DNA from: an uncultured Acetatifactor sp. | GTDB taxonomy: Bacteria > Bacillota > Clostridia > Lachnospirales > Lachnospiraceae | NCBI GenBank assembly: GCA_910585665.1 | Contig: CAJUFI010000037.1 | Coordinates: 1-36,336 of the forward strand | Reading direction: 5' to 3' | DNA length: 36,336 nucleotides | Part shown: one piece after another, positions 32,188 through 36,336 of the stretch | Numbering within the stretch: the stretch's first letter is position 1 | How the letters are laid out: each line of letters starts with the position of its first letter | Position numbers and translations under genes: made by a program | Notes under the pieces: generated by a model | Databases searched by the model: none | Told to the model about the DNA's origin: nothing | Seen by the model: the letters and a program-made list of their open reading frames with translations, nothing else

Positions 32188-32370
32188 TGCCGCTTCCTCC
32201 CCTGTGTCACTTTCTCCTCTATGCCGCCTCCTCTCCTTCGCTTTCTCCTTTGCGCCTCCTCCCCTTCGCTTGCTCCTTTGCGCCGCCTCCCCTTCGTTTT
32301 CTCCTTTGCGCCGCCTCCTCTTCTTCGCTTTCTCCTTTGCGCCGCCTCCTCTCCTCCGCTTGTCCGCCTT
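32188..32370. repeat. Pyrimidine-rich imperfect tandem repeats, 28-31-bp units
   Basis: Units start near 32222, 32251, 32279, 32307 and 32338, each like TGCGCCGCCTCC plus CTTCG and TTTCTCCTT, with a decayed unit before them. The plus strand is almost pure pyrimidine. Reading frames across it are Arg/Glu-rich or Pro/Ser-rich and lack ribosome sites, so I call no gene. The rest of 32127-32572 holds only the tadA promoter. Confidence 0.85.
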
Positions 32371-32466
32371 CAGAGGATTCTCCCTTTCTATGCCGCCTTC
32401 CCAGGCTGCGTCCTGGCCGGCTCGCCAACGCACCAGATTTCTTCAATACCAGCGGCAGGCCCTCTA

Positions 32467-32495
32467 TTGACGTTCTCGAAATTAGATATTATACT
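32467..32495 (+). promoter_or_regulatory. Promoter of tadA
   Basis: TTGACG (32467-32472), a 17-bp spacer and TATACT (32490-32495) place the start near 32502, about 70 bases before the ATG. Confidence 0.8.
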
Positions 32496-32572
32496 ATCTG
32501 TTATCGGGGCGGAAGGAAGTCCGCTCCTGAAACCAAAGAGAACCCACCCAAAAATATCAATCGGGAGAACCT

Positions 32573-33094
32573 ATGGCAACCATAAATAACATCCAGGAAA
32601 AATATATGAAAGAAGCCCTGAAACAGGCGAAAAAGGCCCTTGACCTGGGAGAAGTGCCCATCGGCTGCGTCATCGTCCACGAGGGTAAGATCATCGGCCG
32701 GGGCTATAATCGGCGGAACACTGACAAAAATACGCTTTCCCACGCAGAAATCACCGCCATCAAAAAGGCCAGCAAGGTCATCGGAGACTGGCGACTGGAG
32801 GAATGCACCATCTACATCACCCTGGAGCCCTGCCAGATGTGCGCCGGGGCCATCATCCAGGCCCGCATCCCGGAGGTGGTCATGGGCTGCATGAACCCCA
32901 AGGCAGGCTGCGGAGGCTCCGTCCTGAACATCCTGGAAATGCCCCAGTTCAACCACCAGGCCGCCGTGACCAGGGGCGTGCTGGAGCAGGAGTGCAGCGA
33001 TATCCTGAAGACATTTTTCACAGGGCTGCGGGAGCGCAATAAGATAGAAAAAGAGAAGCGCCGCCAGCAGCCGGAAACCGGTTCCGGTTCCTGA
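32573..33094 (+). CDS. tadA: tRNA-specific adenosine deaminase
   Basis: The ATG follows GGAGAACCT. The 173-residue protein has the deaminase zinc site: His57-Ala-Glu59 (SHAEI) and Cys87/Cys90 (PCQMC). Other family features are EVPIGCVIV, GRGYNRR, IYITLEPC and MNPKAGCGGSVLNIL. TadA converts A34 to inosine in tRNA-Arg(ACG) and is usually essential. A basic, Gln-rich tail follows the core. In many Firmicutes tadA sits beside the SRP RNA and dnaX; here dnaX is 25 kb away and an SRP RNA lies 3 kb downstream, suggesting rearrangement. Confidence 0.96.
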   Translation: MATINNIQEKYMKEALKQAKKALDLGEVPIGCVIVHEGKIIGRGYNRRNTDKNTLSHAEITAIKKASKVIGDWRLEECTIYITLEPCQMCAGAIIQARIPEVVMGCMNPKAGCGGSVLNILEMPQFNHQAAVTRGVLEQECSDILKTFFTGLRERNKIEKEKRRQQPETGSGS

Positions 33095-33182
33095 GCTGGC
33101 TCTGCTTCTCCTGTAAACAGTTCCTTATGAACTGACGGAAAATAACTGATGCAGCTCGTATCCGTTATTGGTAGACAATTCC

Positions 33183-33683
33183 TTACTCTGCGATATAAGT
33201 CGGCGCGTTCTTAGGGCTCTTGCCCTTGATGACATTGTGGTAATAGGCATAGGTCATGGGAGTGTCCTTTTTCAGGATATCCGCGTCCAGCACCTCGCCC
33301 AGGAAAACTGTGTGGGTGGAGGTCTCCATCTTGTCGATTACCTGGCAGACGATATAGGCGCAGGCATCAGACACCACAGGAAGGAAGCTTTTCACCGTAT
33401 GCTCCACCTCGTCGAACTTATCGCAGTCCTTGCCGCTCTTAAAGCCGAAAGTCCCGATGATTCCGGGGGAGGACTGCTCGCCCAGGATGGAGATGGCGAA
33501 CTTGCCTGTGTCCTGGATGCACTGATTGGTGTAGTTGTCATGGTTGATGCTCACGGCTATGGTGGCCGGTTCGGACGTAATCTGCATGGCGCTGTTGGCC
33601 GTGCACCCGGTGGCCCTTCCTTTGTCCCAGGTGCTGATCACATAGACTCCGTACGATAGTTGATGAAATGCGCTCTTGTTCAT
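33183..33683 (-). CDS. Flavin reductase-like FMN-binding protein
   Basis: ATG at 33683 follows AGGAGAGAAGATT. The 166-residue protein matches the flavin reductase/flavoredoxin family: FHQLSYGVYVISTWDKGRAT, GCTANSAMQITSEPATIAVS, INHDNYTNQCI and KFAISIL, all in the FMN-binding split barrel. Related proteins carry electrons between NAD(P)H-linked partners and rubredoxin or oxygen-detoxifying flavoproteins in anaerobes. The specific partner is unknown. The gene is monocistronic with a leader of about 245 bases that can fold strongly. It converges with tadA. Confidence 0.9.
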   Translation of the reverse strand: MNKSAFHQLSYGVYVISTWDKGRATGCTANSAMQITSEPATIAVSINHDNYTNQCIQDTGKFAISILGEQSSPGIIGTFGFKSGKDCDKFDEVEHTVKSFLPVVSDACAYIVCQVIDKMETSTHTVFLGEVLDADILKKDTPMTYAYYHNVIKGKSPKNAPTYIAE

Positions 33684-33699
33684 AATCTTCTCTCCTATT

Positions 33700-33850
33700 C
33701 CAGTTCCGCTGCTGCCCCAACGGTGCCAAATCCGGCAGAGCAATTTCCGACCGCAGAGGCGTCCGTAAATTCTCTGGGCACCGTTGGCGCAGCTGCTGTT
33801 TCCAGTTCCGCTGCTATTGTTTCCAGTTCCTCGCATAATGCGCTTGTTTT
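33700..33850 (-). ncRNA. Structured 5' leader of the flavin reductase gene (candidate cis-RNA)
   Basis: CCAACGGTGCC (33717-33727) pairs perfectly with GGCACCGTTGG (33777-33787). The helix extends outward with GCTGC/GCAGC and inward with CAGAG/CTCTG and AATTT/AAATT, giving a long nested stem. On the minus strand the motif GGAACTGGAA occurs three times, before and after the stem. It does not match the FMN riboswitch as I know it. It may be a regulatory RNA, or a remnant of repeated coding sequence. Confidence 0.45.
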
Positions 33851-33935
33851 TAATGCCTAAAAACATTACCTTCCCTTATTCTTTACCAATCCGACCCCTT
33901 TCAATCCGGTAAAGGATAATGCATGTTCTAACAAT

Positions 33936-33964
33936 ACTTTACTTTATCTGGATAAGATTGTCAA
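33936..33964 (-). promoter_or_regulatory. Promoter of the flavin reductase gene
   Basis: On the minus strand TTGACA (33964-33959), a 17-bp spacer and TAAAGT (33941-33936). A dense AT tract surrounds it, and it lies back to back with the plus-strand promoter at 33974. Confidence 0.5.
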
Positions 33965-33973
33965 CAAAAGCGT

Positions 33974-34002
33974 TTGAAAGACGCCCCTTTTTCATGTATA
34001 AT
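33974..34002 (+). promoter_or_regulatory. Promoter of the antitoxin-like small gene
   Basis: TTGAAA (33974-33979), a 17-bp spacer and TATAAT (33997-34002) lie 59 bp upstream of the ATG at 34061. Confidence 0.75.
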
Positions 34003-34060
34003 CTATCCATAGGAAGAAATACTTTCCCTACAGATTCCGCTTATGAGAGAAGGCTTTCCC

Positions 34061-34354
34061 ATGAGTACATTAGATGCAACTATTTCCATGCTGGAAGCAA
34101 TGCCGGAAGACGCAAGAATCAAGGTTATGGAATTCACGCAAAAGCTGTTCACACCCAGAAAGCCCGCAAACCCATTCGTCCCGGTCAGCCAGGAGCAAAT
34201 CCTTTCCGACCTTGCCAAATCTCGCCAGCAGATTTCCGATGGCAAAGGACTTGAGCTTCCTCCAGCCCCGGGACGCCTCATTTCCTTCCGTCAGTTCCTC
34301 ATACATCCCCTCAGCCCACTCCCAACCAGCAGCAGCCCATTCCAAGCAGCCTGA
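34061..34354 (+). CDS. Small antitoxin-like protein, unusual C-terminus
   Basis: ATG at 34061 follows AGAAGG; an in-frame ATG at 34043 has no ribosome site. The 97-residue product starts MSTLDATISMLEAMPEDARI, then KVMEFTQKLF and PVSQEQILSDLAKSRQQISD, a helical pattern like small antitoxins or DUF-type proteins common in Lachnospiraceae. The last 28 residues are Pro/Ser-rich and look unlike the rest, as if the normal 3' end was replaced at the junction with the rpn gene. No toxin gene is next to it on the same strand. It converges with rpn, with two bases between the stops. Confidence 0.65.
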   Translation: MSTLDATISMLEAMPEDARIKVMEFTQKLFTPRKPANPFVPVSQEQILSDLAKSRQQISDGKGLELPPAPGRLISFRQFLIHPLSPLPTSSSPFQAA

Positions 34355-34356
34355 AT

Positions 34357-34713
34357 TCAAGACCAGTAAAGTCCTGTTTTTTTCAGGGCCTCCTCCCGGC
34401 TCAGGTTCTTCTTTTCCATCAGGCTCTGCACGGCAGCGTCCCTGGATGCGCCAAGCTTCTGGCAAAGCTCCACAAGCAGCTTTATGCTGTCCTCTTCTGC
34501 AAGGTTCGCCCGCTTTTCTGCCTCGTCGGCCCGCACCTTCTCCTCCTCTGCCTGTTCCTCTGCCGCGTTGGCCCGTTCCTCTGCCGCGTTGGCCCGCATC
34601 TTCTCCTCCTCTGCCCGCTCCTCTGCCGCGTCAGCCCGTTCTTTCTCCAAAGCCGTGTTCCGCCGCTCGGCCTGTATGTCCATCTTCTCCATATCCGCAA
34701 ACAGTTCGCCCAT
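34357..34713 (-). CDS. Predicted internal product of the rpn gene (RpnS-like)
   Basis: Within the rpn reading frame an ATG at 34713 (MGELFADMEKMDIQ) is preceded by GTGAGGGA ending 7 bp upstream, a better ribosome site than most intragenic ATGs. Translation would give a 118-residue protein made of the coiled coil and the C-terminal segment only. In E. coli such short Rpn products inhibit the full-length toxic nuclease. This is a prediction from the site and the family, not shown. Confidence 0.45.
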   Translation of the reverse strand: MGELFADMEKMDIQAERRNTALEKERADAAEERAEEEKMRANAAEERANAAEEQAEEEKVRADEAEKRANLAEEDSIKLLVELCQKLGASRDAAVQSLMEKKNLSREEALKKTGLYWS

Positions 34714-35595
34714 CTTCTTTTCCCTCACCTTGCCCGTCAGCTTCTCCGTCTCCGCCACAGGCACATTCATCTTCAGCAGGAAGGCCTTCAGCACGTCCGC
34801 AATCACATCCACCACATGCCCCGGGGAGTCCCGGAGGATGGCCTCGATTTCCTTCCCAGGGAGCTTCCTGAACCTTTCGATGTCCTCCGCCGTCTGCAGC
34901 TTGTTGATCAGCATGACCAGGGATATCTCGTCCCCCTTCTCCATCAGCGCCTCGTTGCTGAAGTCCCGCAGCGGCACCAGGTAATACTCAAAGTCCGGCA
35001 GGTACTTCCCAAAAGTCTGCCCCTCCCGAATCCGGCTGCGGAAGTTCAGCGGCACGTTCCACTGCCTGGCCCCTTCATAGTACACGATGGGGAGAACCGG
35101 GGGATACAGGAACCCTTGCCTTTTCGACATCCCCTCCTGAACCGCCTCCGCCTCCCTCTCGTAGGTCTCCCAGATGTAGACCATGTAGCGGAACAACTGC
35201 ATGCACACGTTGTAGTCCGGTGCAGTCTTATGCTCTATCAAGGATACCAGAAAAAAAGGTGGCCTCCCGCCGCCGACATGCACCCGCTTCACGCTGTCGG
35301 AATTGCGTTCCTCCGCAAACAGTGTGACGTACTGCTCCGACACGTCCTCGATGTCCTCCGGCCGGACATCCTTCAGATACGGCAGCTCCACATAGTCCCG
35401 CAGGAACTGGGAGCACAGGACCGGATTGTCGAAGATGGTCTTGCCGCCGCTGTCCCTGACCTGGGTGTTCAGTATCATGTCCCTGGGCTCTCTCTTCCTG
35501 TGCAGCCCCTGGGCGGCCTTGATTGCCGGCCCCCTTTTCTTCGCGTCCGCTTTCCTTTTCCCTCTCCTCGTGCCTCTCTTCTTCGTCTTTCCCAT
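34357..35595 (-). CDS. Rpn family recombination-promoting nuclease/putative transposase
   Basis: ATG at 35595 follows AAGGAGG. The 412-residue protein has a Lys/Arg-rich N-terminus (1-40), then a PD-(D/E)XK nuclease domain of the YhgA-like/Transposase_31 type. The ExK motif is LIEHKT (Glu121, Lys123), followed by YNVCMQLFRYMVYIWE and PPVLPIVYYEGARQW. The C-terminal 100 residues form a coiled coil of near-perfect seven-residue repeats (ANAAEER, ANAAEEQ, AEEEKVR) and a final helical segment with REEALKKTG. Rpn proteins cut DNA, and E. coli members act as toxic phage-defence proteins held by an internally translated C-terminal antitoxin. The same layout is possible here. Confidence 0.92.
   Translation of the reverse strand: MGKTKKRGTRRGKRKADAKKRGPAIKAAQGLHRKREPRDMILNTQVRDSGGKTIFDNPVLCSQFLRDYVELPYLKDVRPEDIEDVSEQYVTLFAEERNSDSVKRVHVGGGRPPFFLVSLIEHKTAPDYNVCMQLFRYMVYIWETYEREAEAVQEGMSKRQGFLYPPVLPIVYYEGARQWNVPLNFRSRIREGQTFGKYLPDFEYYLVPLRDFSNEALMEKGDEISLVMLINKLQTAEDIERFRKLPGKEIEAILRDSPGHVVDVIADVLKAFLLKMNVPVAETEKLTGKVREKKMGELFADMEKMDIQAERRNTALEKERADAAEERAEEEKMRANAAEERANAAEEQAEEEKVRADEAEKRANLAEEDSIKLLVELCQKLGASRDAAVQSLMEKKNLSREEALKKTGLYWS
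34495..34640. repeat. Twenty-one-bp coding repeats in the Rpn coiled coil
   Basis: Imperfect 21-bp units such as CCTCTGCCGCGTTGGCCCGTT encode heptads ANAAEER and relatives. In-frame gain or loss of units would change coiled-coil length. Confidence 0.85.
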
Positions 35596-35812
35596 AGATT
35601 GCCTCCTTGTCTTTCCGGCAGGCAACCGGGAAACAGATGCTACGGCCCCTTCCGCATCTGCCTGCTCTCTTTCATCGTCTTTGGATTGCTGATCACTTCA
35701 GGCAAAACGCCCAGATCCCTGGCCTCTCTGAGGAAGCCGGATGCTACATGGCACAAGGCGGTGAACCGATAGCCTGTGCCATCATGAAAAACAGATTTAC
35801 TGAAGTGGTTCC

Positions 35813-35841
35813 ATCATAACACAGGGAGACGGGAATTGCAA
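35813..35841 (-). promoter_or_regulatory. Promoter of the rpn gene
   Basis: On the minus strand TTGCAA (35841-35836), a 17-bp spacer and TATGAT (35818-35813) imply a leader of about 210 bases before the ATG. I see no gene in 35596-35990. Confidence 0.7.
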
Positions 35842-35997
35842 CTGATATCTGCCAGAACTTTCAGAACTTCAGCCAAACTTCAATCAGTCTCTTTTAGCCA
35901 AGTCAGAGATAGCTTTGGAACTGTCGGATAATAACCGATACCACTTGTTCAGGAAAAAGTTTCAGGAAAAAGCCCGGAAATTAAAGAAAATTGCCTC

Positions 35998-36027
35998 TTG
36001 ACAAACCTCCACCATTCCGGCTATACT
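35998..36027 (+). promoter_or_regulatory. Promoter of the SRP RNA
   Basis: TTGACA (35998-36003), an 18-bp spacer and TATACT (36022-36027). A twice-repeated TTCAGGAAAAAG (35948-35959, 35961-35972) and further A-tracts upstream could act as an UP element. Confidence 0.85.
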
Positions 36028-36033
36028 AAGAAT

Positions 36034-36193
36034 GCCGTACATCTTCAAGTTTCGGTGCAGTGATGAAATTCGGTCTTGCGCAATGGGAATCCGTGAACCG
36101 TGTCAGGTTGGGAACAAAGCAGCACTAAGCGGAACCTCTCATGTGCCGTGAGGCAGCCGGGTGGAGCTGTATCCGTGCTTGGGGTGTGCGGTC
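36034..36193 (+). ncRNA. ffs: Signal recognition particle RNA
   Basis: The core matches bacterial SRP RNA: TGCGCAATGGGAA, GTGAACCGTGTCAGG, the helix 8 loop GGAA closed by TTG/CAA, AGCAGCACTAAGCGG, and CCTCTCATGTGCCG. It closely follows the Bacillus scRNA core as I remember it. The loop-closing pairs UUG/CAA replace the usual UCC/GGA by compensating changes. Bases 36034-36043 (GCCGTACATC) pair along their full length with 36183-36192 (GGTGTGCGGT), fixing both ends at about 160 nt. That is longer than the 4.5S form and shorter than Bacillus scRNA, so the Alu domain seems absent. The RNA binds Ffh and targets membrane proteins. Confidence 0.93.
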
Positions 36194-36229
36194 TTTGTGT
36201 TACAGGACATGTTGTGGCACAGATATGCT

Positions 36230-36336
36230 GGGCGGTCTGGGGCACAAGCATGCCGGGGCAGTCTATGTTGCGGGGCATGCCGGGCGGTCTGGGGCACAAG
36301 CATGCCGGGGCAGTCTATGTTGCGGGGCATGCCGGG
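36230..36336. repeat. 52-bp tandem repeat running off the window
   Basis: The unit at 36230-36281 is repeated exactly at 36282-36333, and a third copy begins at 36334. A decayed partial copy (about 36200-36229) precedes them. Each unit contains GCATGCC and GGCATGC, which can form a seven-bp hairpin. There are no spacers. The array starts about 40 bp after the SRP RNA. Confidence 0.95.

Noticed and set aside
32116..32446. Arg/Glu-rich minus-strand and Pro/Ser-rich plus-strand small proteins in the pyrimidine repeat
   Set aside because: Composition follows the DNA repeat in every frame, and none has a ribosome site.
33684..33866. N-terminal extension of the flavin reductase by 61 residues
   Set aside because: It reads Gly/Asn/Ser/Arg repeats unlike the family; the ATG at 33683 has AGGAGAG and the family's usual N-terminus. 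The region is better seen as leader RNA.
35744..35785. Thirteen-residue leader peptide (MMAQAIGSPPCAM) in the rpn leader
   Set aside because: No ribosome site precedes it and no attenuator structure follows that I can see.
36045..36330. Short minus-strand proteins over the SRP RNA and 52-bp repeat
   Set aside because: They are antisense to a clear structured RNA and consist of the translated tandem repeat.

Overview
The window looks like chromosomal DNA of a fairly GC-rich clostridial Firmicute, most likely a Lachnospiraceae member. Supporting signs are strong AGGAGG ribosome binding sites, sigma-A promoters close to TTGACA/TATAAT, a Bacillus-type SRP RNA, the dnaX-ybaB-recR order, DUF5711, DUF975 and Rpn family genes, and glycyl radical metabolism. 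The assignment is inference from gene content and style. Housekeeping genes alternate with accessory modules.

Left part (1-8.9 kb, almost all minus strand). Two consensus promoters at the left edge point out of the window, probably into an rRNA operon. Then come cvpA-like and DUF5711 membrane genes, a LysM membrane protein, galM, and a tightly overlapping dnaX-ybaB-recR operon. A 6-phosphofructokinase gene follows, diverging from a tRNA-Ser(CGA) gene that has its own promoter and terminator.

Middle part (8.9-23.9 kb). A decayed DUF4261 gene precedes a lipoprotein gene. Next is a translationally coupled pair: a DUF975/ABC type IV-like membrane protein and a membrane metallophosphoesterase. 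A 42-bp tandem repeat and strong hairpin separate it from a TTG-started ECF sigma factor operon, whose second gene encodes a membrane-anchored LytM (M23) domain with most or all zinc ligands replaced. An XRE regulator follows. Then comes a large overlapping operon for an MMPL/RND exporter and a 1258-residue GLUG/coiled-coil surface protein, with a divergent TetR regulator and a palindrome in between.

Right part (23.9-36.3 kb). This holds a GH125 alpha-mannosidase with a small upstream gene, a D-lactate dehydrogenase-type enzyme, and an SPFH protein coupled to a ribbon-helix-helix protein under a promoter with two TGATATCA sites. An AraC regulator diverges from a glycyl-radical activase and a glycyl radical enzyme with an unusual RVWGWSG radical motif and a missing 5' end. 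Then follow tadA, a flavin reductase behind a long structured leader, an antitoxin-like small gene convergent with an Rpn nuclease that carries a well-placed intragenic start, and an SRP RNA followed by a 52-bp tandem repeat running off the window.

The best candidates for new biology are the ECF sigma/pseudo-LytM pair, the MMPL plus GLUG/coiled-coil surface system, the unassigned glycyl radical enzyme cluster, and the Rpn gene with a predicted internal product. All functional calls come from reading sequence and remembered family features; no search was run.
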